Shown piece after piece: positions 50,519 to 57,642 of a stretch of 64,000 nucleotides of DNA. The DNA lies in the NCBI RefSeq assembly GCF_002245655.1, contig NZ_NOIH01000014.1:62001-126000 (forward strand), in the 5' to 3' direction. The position numbers and the translations under genes were made by a program. The notes under the pieces are model-generated. The model worked only from the letters and a program-made list of their open reading frames with translations. It did not search any database and was not told the origin of the DNA. Source of the stretch: Thauera propionica (GTDB lineage: Bacteria; Pseudomonadota; Gammaproteobacteria; Burkholderiales; Rhodocyclaceae). Position 1 is the first letter of the stretch. Each line of letters starts with the position of its first letter.

Positions 50519-50788
50519 TCAGCGTTGTCCGGATAGCCAGGCCGCACCGGCGGCCAGTGCATCGGCCTCGCTGGGGTAAGTGGTCGATGGGCCGCTGATG
50601 ATGCAGGGCTTGGTTTCGCCGTCGCCTTCCACCGTCCACAGCTCCCAGGTTCCGTCATTTTTCCAGCTAGGGATGGCGGTGTAGGGTTTGTCTTTCAGCG
50701 CAGCCAGCGCGGCATCCACTTCGGGACGGATCTGCAACTCACCCGAGTAGATATAGGGTGTCGCGCAGCGGGCATCAGATCGGCTCAT
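50519..50788 (-). CDS. small hypothetical protein, last gene of a five-gene operon
   Basis: 89 residues starting MSRSDARCATPYIYSG. No family recognised. It has a compact alpha/beta look with GTWELWTVEGDGETKPCIISGPS and no signal peptide. The start lies inside the end of the SLOG-type gene (14-base overlap). It ends six bases from the convergent AAA+ gene. Confidence 0.6.
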   Translation of the reverse strand: MSRSDARCATPYIYSGELQIRPEVDAALAALKDKPYTAIPSWKNDGTWELWTVEGDGETKPCIISGPSTTYPSEADALAAGAAWLSGQR

Positions 50789-51251
50789 GTTCCTTGCTCC
50801 AAAAAAGCTCCAGTAGTGCGCTCGCCTGCAGGTAGATACCGGGGTTGCGTGCTTCACTCGGGCCAGCAATGTTGAGAATACCGACGGGATGGCTAAGCAA
50901 CCAGTCTTGCCATGCCGCCAACAGCTCTTCTGCAGGGTCATGCAAATCGCACAGCAGTAGCGGCTTGCCGTGTCCCGTCGCCAGATCGCGAGTGAGCAGG
51001 CTGCCACCTTCGATCCTGTCCCGGTAAATGATCAGTGTGGCATCAGCGTCCAGCACATTGCGTTTGGTGCGCTGGCGATAACCGCTGGATTCGGTCTCCA
51101 TCAACTGGTAGCGAGCATCCAGTACGCCATCAGCGGCCCGTCGGCCTGCCGGGCACCAGCCGCCGTGCGGAATCTGCCGGGCAATGGCGAAATCCAGCGC
51201 CGCCCGGTCTACGCCGGTCTGGCCGCCGGAGAGGATGCGCTGAATGCTCAC
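50775..51251 (-). CDS. SLOG-type protein (putative molybdenum-carrier family)
   Basis: 158 residues from a GTG start that overlaps the upstream stop (GTGA). The opening IQRILSGGQTGVDRAALDFA and GGWCPAGRRAADGVLDARYQ are the signature of the 'putative molybdenum carrier' branch of the Rossmann-like SLOG superfamily, with the LDADATLIIYRD strand. SLOG proteins bind nucleotides or small ligands and appear in several conflict systems. The molybdenum name is weakly founded. Confidence 0.75.
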   Translation of the reverse strand: MSIQRILSGGQTGVDRAALDFAIARQIPHGGWCPAGRRAADGVLDARYQLMETESSGYRQRTKRNVLDADATLIIYRDRIEGGSLLTRDLATGHGKPLLLCDLHDPAEELLAAWQDWLLSHPVGILNIAGPSEARNPGIYLQASALLELFWSKEHEPI

Positions 51252-51664
51252 CCTTGCCCCGTTGCGGCGACCGTGCAAGTCACTTGAACCTCTGCGCTGG
51301 GCTGATCTGCCGAGAGCTGGCCGATGCGCCCGCGCTGGCTGGCAAGCTTCAGTTGCTTGCGCACCTGTTCCAGGCTGCGCTTTTCGATCACTGCGGTATA
51401 GCTCGCACCCAATTCACCATCCGGGTCGATGAACAGCTCGATACGCGTCACCGGCAACCCGAACACTGTGAAGCTGCGTGCCGGTGTCAGCGACCAACTG
51501 CCGGGAGCATTGGGCGCAATGCCGTCCAGTACGTGCAACGGCAAGGCTTGACGGCATTCCACGGCGGCGACGATGGCTGGCTCGATCCGCAACCAGTGGT
51601 TGAGGTCTGGGGCAGTGCCATCCATCAGCATCACTGGCATGGCCGCCAGCAGCAACGCTTTCAT
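51248..51664 (-). CDS. exported hypothetical protein
   Basis: 138 residues. A short hydrophobic start (MKALLLAAMPVMLMDG) suggests a signal peptide or anchor. The rest is beta-rich, with SWSLTPARSFTVFGLPVTRIELFIDPDGELGASYTAVI. No family recognised. It overlaps both neighbours by four bases, so it is part of one translationally coupled set. Confidence 0.6.
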   Translation of the reverse strand: MKALLLAAMPVMLMDGTAPDLNHWLRIEPAIVAAVECRQALPLHVLDGIAPNAPGSWSLTPARSFTVFGLPVTRIELFIDPDGELGASYTAVIEKRSLEQVRKQLKLASQRGRIGQLSADQPSAEVQVTCTVAATGQG

Positions 51665-52305
51665 CCCTTGATGTTCCTGATCCAGAAGCGGCGGTCATCG
51701 ACCGTGAAGTTGGGGTCATAGCCGACCAGCGTCAACAGTGAACTGACATAGTAAAGGCCGAACTGATTCATCAGCCAGCGTTCCATCGCTGGGTCGCCGG
51801 GCAACTTACTGTACGGTGGGATTGGGCCGTCGCTGCGAACCTGACCACTGGTTTTTCCGGAGATGGAAAAGCTCTTCCAGGTCAGCACGAAATTGTTCGA
51901 CTGTTTCGGCAACTCCGGTGCGCAAAGCGACAGATTGCTGAAGCGCTCGGAGCGCTTGGCGTCGTGCCAGAGCACTGCGTCAAAGTGAATGCAATCGCTG
52001 GCTTTGAGCGTGAGGCTGCGGGTCAGCGTCATCTGATCAGCCGGAATTTGCAGATTGCTGATCACCACCTTGGGCCACTCCGGGGCGCGACCGTCGGTAG
52101 ACAGATTGTGGCGCAAGGCGTTATGCAGTGGAGTGCCCAGCAAGCTGTTGCGACTTGCCGCGCTTGCGGGCGTAGCCGCTTGCGACAGACTGGTTCCAAT
52201 GGAGTGTCCTAGTCCGTTCAGGGAATCCAACGCCCCCTGCATGTCGGTTGTGGCGCAGCCCGTCAATACAAAAGGCAGAAGCAGCAAGCTCCGGTAGTGT
52301 TTCAT
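51661..52305 (-). CDS. hypothetical lipoprotein
   Basis: 214 residues. The lipobox VLTGC gives a lipidated Cys at about residue 17. A Ser/Gly/Ala linker follows, then a ~150-residue domain with VVISNLQIPADQMTLTRSLTLKASDCIHFDAVLWHD. No family recognised. It probably sits in the envelope with the exported protein encoded next (four-base overlap). Confidence 0.65.
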   Translation of the reverse strand: MKHYRSLLLLPFVLTGCATTDMQGALDSLNGLGHSIGTSLSQAATPASAASRNSLLGTPLHNALRHNLSTDGRAPEWPKVVISNLQIPADQMTLTRSLTLKASDCIHFDAVLWHDAKRSERFSNLSLCAPELPKQSNNFVLTWKSFSISGKTSGQVRSDGPIPPYSKLPGDPAMERWLMNQFGLYYVSSLLTLVGYDPNFTVDDRRFWIRNIKG

Positions 52306-52322
52306 CGCAGTTCCTCGCGAGG

Positions 52323-52979
52323 TTATCCGTTGAAGAGGGTATTGAGCCGGGCGCACCAGGTTTCCGCCGCCCGACGGCTCATGGGAAAACTGAGCACTGG
52401 TCGTTGCGGATCGGCGGTTTGCAGCTCGATGGCGAAGTTTTTGGCGCGTACCGTGCGCTCGAAGGTCGGCACGCTCATGCCGCTGGCGTTGACCTGACGG
52501 CTGCCGCCGTTCATCTCCATGCTCTCGACCTCGCGCCAGGTCATCCGCCAACCAAGCAGCCAGGAGAAGTCGTGGATTCGCCAGGTTTCATCCACGATTG
52601 AACAGACAGCCAGTTTGCGATGCTGCCGGTCAAACACCAGAAAGGCCGGCGCGGGGTAGCCCAAGAGTTGTCCAGCATCGAATGACAGGCCCTGCTGGGC
52701 GTTGATTTTGGCGACAAGGGCCTGACAGCGAGCCTGCAAACGTGCCAGAAAGCGGAAGGACAGCGTGAAGATCGCCAGCGAAATCAGCAGATAGAGCATC
52801 AGCTCACTGGTCAGCAGCCCCCACAGCGACGTCTGTGACAGGCGCGCAGGCCCTATGCCGAACATCGCCAGTACAAGAATCAGCGCAAAACCAGCGGCAG
52901 CCAGTCCTGAAAGCCCAGCCACCGGAACAGCAAGCCCCGCAGCCGCCCCCATCCCTGCAGTCTTCCAGACGCTTGCCAT
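52323..52979 (-). CDS. membrane protein, first gene of the five-gene operon
   Basis: 218 residues. Two hydrophobic segments (about 13-42 and 55-75) are followed by a cytoplasmic domain of ~140 residues with FLVFDRQHRKLAVCSIVDETWRIHDFSWLLGW and VNASGMSVPTFERTVRAKNFAIELQTAD, which looks like a folded beta-rich domain. No function is known. Seventeen bases separate it from the lipoprotein gene. Confidence 0.65.
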   Translation of the reverse strand: MASVWKTAGMGAAAGLAVPVAGLSGLAAAGFALILVLAMFGIGPARLSQTSLWGLLTSELMLYLLISLAIFTLSFRFLARLQARCQALVAKINAQQGLSFDAGQLLGYPAPAFLVFDRQHRKLAVCSIVDETWRIHDFSWLLGWRMTWREVESMEMNGGSRQVNASGMSVPTFERTVRAKNFAIELQTADPQRPVLSFPMSRRAAETWCARLNTLFNG

Positions 52980-53045
52980 ACGTCACCGCCTCCCCATTGT
53001 TACTCATAGAGGTCATTTTAGTGATTAAGAGCCTAGTTGTCACTT

Positions 53046-53070
53046 ATAGAGCGTGCTCATATAGAGCGTG
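53046..53070. promoter_or_regulatory. direct repeats upstream of the XRE regulator
   Basis: ATAGAGCGTG occurs at 53046-53055 and 53061-53070 (15-bp spacing), with related CTTATA and CTCATAGA boxes on either side. They lie between the divergent five-gene operon and the XRE gene and are candidate operators. Confidence 0.5.
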
Positions 53071-53121
53071 GCCTTATATGGCGGGCACTCATAGATTCTT
53101 TCTTTTTGAAAAGAGAGAGAT

Positions 53122-53361
53122 ATGGCCCTTGATCCGCGAGTGCGCTTTGGCCTGAAGCTGATTGAAATACGGAAGACCAAAGGGTGGTCACAAGAGCGCC
53201 TGGCGTTGGAGAGCGGCTTGGCCCGTAGCTATTTGGGTGGGGTTGAGCGCGGCCAGCGCAACATCGCGCTGCTCAACATCTTCAAGCTGGCCGAAGCGCT
53301 GGAAGTGGAGCCTTCGGTACTGCTGGAGGCGCCTGCAGCTGGACAGGAGGCAGCACCGTAA
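53122..53361 (+). CDS. XRE-family transcriptional regulator
   Basis: 79 residues, all one Cro/C1-type HTH: LKLIEIRKTKGWSQERLALESGLARSYLGGVERGQRNIALLNIFKLAEALEVEP. A purine-rich AGAGAGAGAT precedes the ATG. It may control the five-gene operon and itself through the repeats upstream. Confidence 0.88.
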   Translation: MALDPRVRFGLKLIEIRKTKGWSQERLALESGLARSYLGGVERGQRNIALLNIFKLAEALEVEPSVLLEAPAAGQEAAP

Positions 53362-53364
53362 TAT

Positions 53365-53394
53365 CGTAGCGCTACGTTATCGTAACGTTACGAT
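53365..53394. repeat. two adjacent perfect palindromes
   Basis: CGTAGCGCTACG (53365-53376) and ATCGTAACGTTACGAT (53379-53394), both perfect, share CGTARCG half-sites and have centres 16 bp apart. They start four bases after the XRE stop and lack a T-run, so a protein site is more likely than a terminator. Confidence 0.7.
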
Positions 53395-53516
53395 GTCATC
53401 TGACAGGGGCGAGTTGCCCCGGCAGGCCTGTCGATAGCATGTTGAGAAAACCGACGCCAAGTAGTCCTGTTTTTTGAGTAACGAGTAGCCGCGCAGCGAC
53501 CGGAGGGAGCGAAGGA

Positions 53517-53561
53517 TTTTCCACAGCCGCAGGGCGGTAGCTACTAGGTATTTATAAATAC
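53517..53561. other. DnaA-box-like site and AT-rich palindrome of a putative oriV
   Basis: TTTTCCACA (53517-53525) differs by one base from the DnaA box TTATCCACA. GTATTTATAAATAC (53548-53561) is a perfect AT-rich palindrome flanked by CTAG. They lie about 100 bp from the iterons, the expected position for a melting region. Confidence 0.55.
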
Positions 53562-53661
53562 TAGGAAAAACCTAAAAGCAGAACTACTAGAGGCGACCTC
53601 TCCTCCTGGCTGAATCGCCATCCCAGCGGGGCTTACAGGCGACCTCACACGTTGATCTTGA

Positions 53662-53790
53662 CTAGCGATGTCACGTAAAACGGCTAGTGATGTCACGTAC
53701 CGATGACTAGCGATGTCACGTGGACAATTTACAGAAGTGGCACCAAAGCCAGCTCTGGCAAGGGTTTCCGTCTTGCTAGTGATGTCACGT
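53662..53790. repeat. four iterons CTAGYGATGTCACGT next to repA
   Basis: Copies at 53662-53676, 53684-53698, 53707-53721 and 53776-53790 are identical except C/T at position 5. Start spacings are 22, 23 and 69 bp (3 x 23). The array ends 25 bp from the repA stop. Together with the DnaA-like box and AT palindrome it forms a plausible replication origin. Confidence 0.85.
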
Positions 53791-53814
53791 GGACAGCCCG
53801 AAAAGCCCACAGGC

Positions 53815-54837
53815 TTATCCCCTCCTCTTGGTCGCTGCGATATGCAGGCGTGCAGGGGTGAGGATCAGGCAATCTTTCGTTTCCTCGATGTGGTTCCGAG
53901 CCTCGGGATAGAACAGCAGCGCTTCGTTTAGCCGGAGGCGGAAATTGGTCTTGAAGTTGGCCAGCCCCTTGGGAGTATTCGCATAGCCAGAGCCGAACTG
54001 CATCATCAGGCCAGTCCATGGCACGTGAACAAGCCGTTTGCCTCCTTTGCTTGCCCCAACGTTCAAAGTGAACATGCGGTAGACCAGCCATGTGTAGATG
54101 TCCATCGCCAGAGGCGACTTTATGAGCGCACGTAGTGCCTCCATCTTGAGTGGCACGGGGGCGCTGATCAGACGTTTAAAAAAGTCTGTGCTCAAGGTGA
54201 TCGAGCTTTCCCATGCCCCTCGTCGCACCGTATCGCGAGAGCTCCAGAAGACGAACGCCTCCTCCGCGATGAGGATGTTTCTGACGTGCAGCGCATCGCC
54301 ATCTGCACCACCGACGGTAATCATCGAATGCACCAGCCGCAAGCTCTGGTCACGCACTCGCGCGATGTACCGGCCATCATTGTGCAGATCAAGACTTTGC
54401 AAGAATGCCGCCTGGGAACGCCCAAGCGATAGATCGGGACTACCGGTGCGAACGGCTTCAGTACACATCCACGCCAGCAGCAGGCGCGGCAGCCCGCCAT
54501 ACGGTACGCCATAGTCGGGGTTGGCTACGATGGAAAGGCTCAGCTTGCCCGTGCCGCGTTTGAAATGGTTGGTCTTGGGGTCTGTATGAGGAAGTGTGGC
54601 CTGCGCCAGAAAGTGTGCGATGTAGCCTGTAGCGCCTGCGTTGCGGGCCTGCTCGATCTCCAGCTCCACAGCTTCGTCGATCAAGTGGCGTACCCGTGGA
54701 GTCAATGCATGGGCGGCGTCGTGCTGCTCCGCCTGTTTCGTCACTTCGGCAGCTTTCTGCTTGATCCACGGCAGCGGATCGCGCTTGGGCGTGGCTTCTG
54801 CCAAGCCAGTGTCCAGCAAACTGCCCATGCTGCGCAT
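53815..54837 (-). CDS. repA: plasmid replication initiator RepA
   Basis: 340 residues. It fits the plasmid RepA_C family: NPDYGVPYGGLPRLLLAWMCTEAVRTGSP, LGRSQAAFLQSLDL, then the winged-helix region MDIYTWLVYRMF and FKTNFRLRLNEALLFYPEA. It should bind the four iterons found just past its end and start replication there. Its presence suggests that the element replicates outside the chromosome, at least for a time. Confidence 0.88.
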   Translation of the reverse strand: MRSMGSLLDTGLAEATPKRDPLPWIKQKAAEVTKQAEQHDAAHALTPRVRHLIDEAVELEIEQARNAGATGYIAHFLAQATLPHTDPKTNHFKRGTGKLSLSIVANPDYGVPYGGLPRLLLAWMCTEAVRTGSPDLSLGRSQAAFLQSLDLHNDGRYIARVRDQSLRLVHSMITVGGADGDALHVRNILIAEEAFVFWSSRDTVRRGAWESSITLSTDFFKRLISAPVPLKMEALRALIKSPLAMDIYTWLVYRMFTLNVGASKGGKRLVHVPWTGLMMQFGSGYANTPKGLANFKTNFRLRLNEALLFYPEARNHIEETKDCLILTPARLHIAATKRRG

Positions 54838-54875
54838 CGTCGAATCCTGACCTTTGACCTGCGAGATCGCGGCGA

Positions 54876-55088
54876 TCAGGGATGGACAGCGTTGTTGCTG
54901 GCGGTACGGGCGGCTGCGGCCTTCTGTCCGAGCCAGGTATCAATTTCGTGTTCCAGCCATCCGACAACCCGCTTGTTGATCTGGATGCATACTGGGAATG
55001 TCGGATCATCGCGTGTGATCCGCCAGAGCGTTACGTCATTGATGCCGCCAAGCTTTTCGCAGACGGCCTTGCGGCGTAGAATTTTCAT
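54876..55088 (-). CDS. AlpA-like phage/element regulator
   Basis: 70 residues from ATG at 55086-55088, which has AGGAGG eight bases upstream. The HTH is RRKAVCEKLGGINDVTLWRITRDDPTFPVCIQINKRVVGWLEHEIDTWL, the AlpA/Xis-type winged helix. It is upstream of repA on the same strand and may control repA or excision. Confidence 0.8.
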   Translation of the reverse strand: MKILRRKAVCEKLGGINDVTLWRITRDDPTFPVCIQINKRVVGWLEHEIDTWLGQKAAAARTASNNAVHP

Positions 55089-55277
55089 CGTCCCCACCTC
55101 CTGCACATTGAAAGTCGATGCAGGAAGTTTCAGGCGACGACCCGGCAGCGGTCACGGATTCCCAGAAGGGAATTTTTGCAGCAAAAAATCCGACGGCAGC
55201 GATGCGGGACAGGCAAGCGATGCGCGGACCTCGCTCCGGGTAGCAGCGGCTAAAGTGTATATGGAAGTGACTACAAG

Positions 55278-55346
55278 ATGAGTGATAGCAGAGGCAATTC
55301 CGCTCCTACACGAGCTTTCCGGCCAGATTTCTGGTTTAACGTCTGA
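55278..55346 (+). other. 22-codon open frame ending in the candidate attR
   Basis: ATG at 55278 opens MSDSRGNSAPTRAFRPDFWFNV, ending at the TGA of the att repeat. The last residues F-W-F-N-V mirror the YchF C-terminus F-L-F-N-V. It is most simply the displaced ychF tail fused by chance to an upstream ATG, but GGAAG lies upstream and a small peptide cannot be excluded. Between 55107 and 55277 I see only the AAGTGACTAC and GTGTATAT boxes. Confidence 0.3.
55329..55346 (+). repeat. candidate attR (partial copy of the ychF 3' end)
   Basis: TTCTGGTTTAACGTCTGA matches the last 18 bases of ychF at 15 positions, with AACGTCTGA exact. A strong rightward terminator begins 30 bases later, as expected if this was the original end of the ychF transcription unit. 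Confidence 0.6.
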
Positions 55347-55375
55347 GCGCTGCCTGACCGAGGGCTGCAATGCAC

Positions 55376-55414
55376 GCCCCGCAGATCCGGAAGGACTGCG
55401 GGGCGTTCTGTTTT
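55376..55414 (+). terminator. rightward intrinsic terminator after attR
   Basis: A perfect 9-bp stem GCCCCGCAG (55376-55384) / CTGCGGGGC (55396-55404), then GTTCTGTTTT. No complete rightward gene precedes it now. It is probably the native ychF terminator left behind by the insertion. Confidence 0.75.
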
Positions 55415-55426
55415 ACGGGCACTTCA

Positions 55427-55458
55427 CGAAAAAAGGCCTCCCTCTTGCGAGGAAGGCC
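55427..55458 (-). terminator. terminator of the PEP-CTERM gene
   Basis: The stem pairs GGCCT/AGGCC and CCTC/GAGG around TTGC with one mismatch (55435-55458). On the minus strand six T's follow (55434-55429). It lies 33 bases past the stop codon. Confidence 0.8.
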
Positions 55459-55490
55459 CCAAGTACCTCACACCAAATCAGGATGGCGTA

Positions 55491-56501
55491 TCAGCTACGC
55501 AGCTTGCGACGCCCCGCGCCCAGGCCCAGCAGACCGATACCGAGCAGGGCAAGCACACCGGGCTCGGGCACCTGCGTGGGCGGGATGTTGATGATGTTGA
55601 CCAGCGCGAGTTCTTCACCACCCGAATCCAGACCCGTCATGCGCAGCTGGAAGTACAACTCGTAGCCGTTGTCGTAATTGCGCAGATCGAGCTCAGGTGC
55701 GTAGGCGAAGAAGTCAGGCTTGCCGCTACCGACGTTGTTGTCGACGTTCATCGTGCACAGACCGCTCAAATCGCAGCTCGGGTTGCCCGGATCAAACCAG
55801 TTGACCACGACCGTCGGGTACGCCGTAACGAAAGAGTCCTCGTCGTAGGTTTTCACGTTGAAGACGTTGTCGAAGGCGAAGGTGTCGATAACGGTCTTGC
55901 CGATGATCTTGCCGTCTTCGTCACGCACGACATCGGTCACGATCTCGAATACGCCGTTCAGGGACAGCAGGTTCCTGGCCGTGTTGTTGAGGTCGAACGA
56001 GAACACCGGCGAGTAGTTGCCTTCGCCCAGGAAGCTCTTCAGATCGCCCACGGTCACGACCGCGTCGAACGGCCACTCGCCCAGGTAGAGCGTGTCGTTC
56101 TTCGGCGTCTGGTCGCCGTCCGGCGAGGGGTTCTGGTTGTCGCCCGTACCGCCGGTGGCGGGCGGCAGCGCGCCGTTGTTCGATTCATTGAACGAGAACA
56201 GCTTGACGATCTGGCCGGAACCGAAGGACGGCAGGCTGCTCCATTCCGAGAACTCGGAATAGCCGTAGCTCGAGAGCTGGGTCAGGGCGTTCACCGAGTA
56301 GGAGATGTAGTCGTCGTGCTGGCTGGCGACGTAAACCTTGGCGCCGGTCGAAGTCGTGACGCACAGCAGGTTGGCAAGATTCGGGTCGGGGAAACCACAG
56401 CTCGACACCGGCGGCAGCGACAACGCGTGGGCGGCACCCGCACTCATGAACGTACCCGCAAGCAGGGCTGTCGCACAAAGCGTTTTTGTCATTTTTTTCA
56501 T
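55491..56501 (-). CDS. PEP-CTERM-anchored exported protein
   Basis: 336 residues. A Sec signal peptide (ending AGAAHA) is followed by an acidic beta-rich body with two possible disulfides, and a C-terminal sorting signal: VPEP, hydrophobic GVLALLGIGLLGLGA, then RRKLRS. An exosortase cuts at such signals and moves the protein to the cell surface or biofilm matrix. The exosortase genes are outside this window. A sigma-54-type promoter lies upstream (56536-56551). Ligand and role are unknown. Confidence 0.9.
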   Translation of the reverse strand: MKKMTKTLCATALLAGTFMSAGAAHALSLPPVSSCGFPDPNLANLLCVTTSTGAKVYVASQHDDYISYSVNALTQLSSYGYSEFSEWSSLPSFGSGQIVKLFSFNESNNGALPPATGGTGDNQNPSPDGDQTPKNDTLYLGEWPFDAVVTVGDLKSFLGEGNYSPVFSFDLNNTARNLLSLNGVFEIVTDVVRDEDGKIIGKTVIDTFAFDNVFNVKTYDEDSFVTAYPTVVVNWFDPGNPSCDLSGLCTMNVDNNVGSGKPDFFAYAPELDLRNYDNGYELYFQLRMTGLDSGGEELALVNIINIPPTQVPEPGVLALLGIGLLGLGAGRRKLRS

Positions 56502-56535
56502 TTCAATCCCCTGGGACAGTGAGTAACTCAGCTAA

Positions 56536-56551
56536 TGCAATCCCCGCGCCA
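56536..56551 (-). promoter_or_regulatory. sigma-54 (-24/-12) promoter of the PEP-CTERM gene
   Basis: On the minus strand TGGCGCGGGGATTGCA matches the sigma-54 consensus TGGCAC-N5-TTGC(A/T) at all but one base, with GG and GC ten bases apart. It predicts a start near 56525 and a 24-base leader with AGGGG before ATG. Confidence 0.8.
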
Positions 56552-56634
56552 GATTTAGCATGAATATTTTTCTCCTTGCTCAACGAGCACTTAGTCTAAA
56601 ACGCCGCAAATCACCCAAAATGGGCAATCCGGAA

Positions 56635-56653
56635 GTGTAAAGAAATCCGACAC
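56635..56653. promoter_or_regulatory. candidate enhancer site for the sigma-54 promoter
   Basis: GTGTAAAGAAATCCGACAC has GTGT/ACAC dyad ends (GTGT-N11-ACAC) and lies about 85-100 bp upstream of the -24 element, where bacterial enhancer-binding proteins act. It is a candidate site for a PrsR-type activator. Confidence 0.4.
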
Positions 56654-56746
56654 GGCGCAGCGTGAGTGTGAGGGCGGGCCCAGCATTCAACCGGCCGTTC
56701 CAGCTCGCGTCGGACGGGCTGTACCTCATGGCAGCCGGCGCGGCGC

Positions 56747-57637
56747 CTACTTCAGCGCAGTCCGCAGCAGCGCACGAATCCAGGGCCAGCGGCTCAGCAC
56801 CAGCGCGGCGAAGATGAGGCCACAGCCGACGAACTGAAGGGTGGTCATGCGCTCGCCAAACCACCACGCCGCGACGATGGCGGTCCACATCGGCTCCAGC
56901 ATCAGGATCACCGCGGCGTGGCTGGGCGTGGTCAGGCTCTGGCCGTAGAGCTGGACGAAGAAGCGCAAGGTCGTCGCGATCAGGGCGCTCGCCAGCAGCC
57001 AGCCGAGCACTGGTGTGCTGACGGCGTCGGGCCAGCTCTCGGTGAGGGCGGAGAGCGGCAGCATCAGCCCCCCGACCATCGAGACCTGTATCGCGCTCAG
57101 CGCCAGCGGCGACACGTTGCGCACCACACGGCTGTTGAGATTGAGCAGGATCGCAAACACCACGGCCGCGGCGATGAAGAACCACTGCCCCGGCTCGAAG
57201 CGGAAGCCATGCTCGAGCGACAGGCAGGCGAAGCCGCCGAGCGCGACCGGCATCGCGACCCAGGTCAGGCGCGGCGGACGGTCGCCGAAGAACAGCCGGC
57301 CAATGAGCGGCACCAGCACGATGCCAAGGCTGGAGATGAAGGCACCCTCCCCGAGGTGGCGTGCATGTTCGAGGCCCTTGATCCAGAACGCCATCGCCAC
57401 CGCGAACAAGGTGCCAACCAGCAGCGAACCACGCAGCCCCGCACGGTCGAGCGCACGCAACTGGTTCCAGCCCAAAGCCGCGAGCACCACGCCGGCCAGC
57501 AGGAAGCGCACGCCCACGAACTGCAACGGCGGCATGCCCGCCAGCGCTTCCTTGGAAAAGATCCACCCCGCGGCGGCAACCAGCGTGGCGAGGACGAGCA
57601 GCAGGTCCGCCTTCAGCGGATGGTCGCCGGACGACAC
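56747..57637 (-). CDS. EamA/DMT-family transporter
   Basis: 296 residues with ten hydrophobic helices in two EamA repeats; the second repeat includes LEPMWTAIVAAWWFGERMTTLQFVGCGLI, the usual EamA ending. The GTG start at 57635-57637 lies five bases after the regA stop, with GGAG upstream. Export of a metabolite is likely; the substrate is unknown. Upstream in-frame codons overlap regA and are rejected. The 245-bp gap to the PEP-CTERM gene holds its promoter. Confidence 0.8.
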   Translation of the reverse strand: MSSGDHPLKADLLLVLATLVAAAGWIFSKEALAGMPPLQFVGVRFLLAGVVLAALGWNQLRALDRAGLRGSLLVGTLFAVAMAFWIKGLEHARHLGEGAFISSLGIVLVPLIGRLFFGDRPPRLTWVAMPVALGGFACLSLEHGFRFEPGQWFFIAAAVVFAILLNLNSRVVRNVSPLALSAIQVSMVGGLMLPLSALTESWPDAVSTPVLGWLLASALIATTLRFFVQLYGQSLTTPSHAAVILMLEPMWTAIVAAWWFGERMTTLQFVGCGLIFAALVLSRWPWIRALLRTALK

Positions 57638-57642
57638 CCGGC

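Larger units (their letters stand above)
31361..55346. mobile_element. integrated 24-kb replicon-like element carrying defence systems
   Basis: Bounded by the ychF stop on the left and an ychF-tail-like repeat on the right. It carries a P4-type integrase at its left end, an excisionase-like HTH gene, type IC restriction-modification with a PrrC-like gene, a Qat system, XRE and AlpA regulators, and a RepA with iterons. Base composition varies between modules; 41.4-43.8 kb is clearly AT-richer than its surroundings. The flanking genes are core. Within it, AAGTGACTAC recurs just inside both ends (31489-31498 and 55265-55274), as do GTGTATAC/T boxes. No conjugation genes were seen, so it may be mobilisable or an integrated plasmid. 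Confidence 0.8.

Noticed and set aside
53639-53648. Fifth iteron copy GCGACCTCAC near the origin
   Set aside because: Only 8 of 10 bases match and it falls off the 22/23-bp phase.
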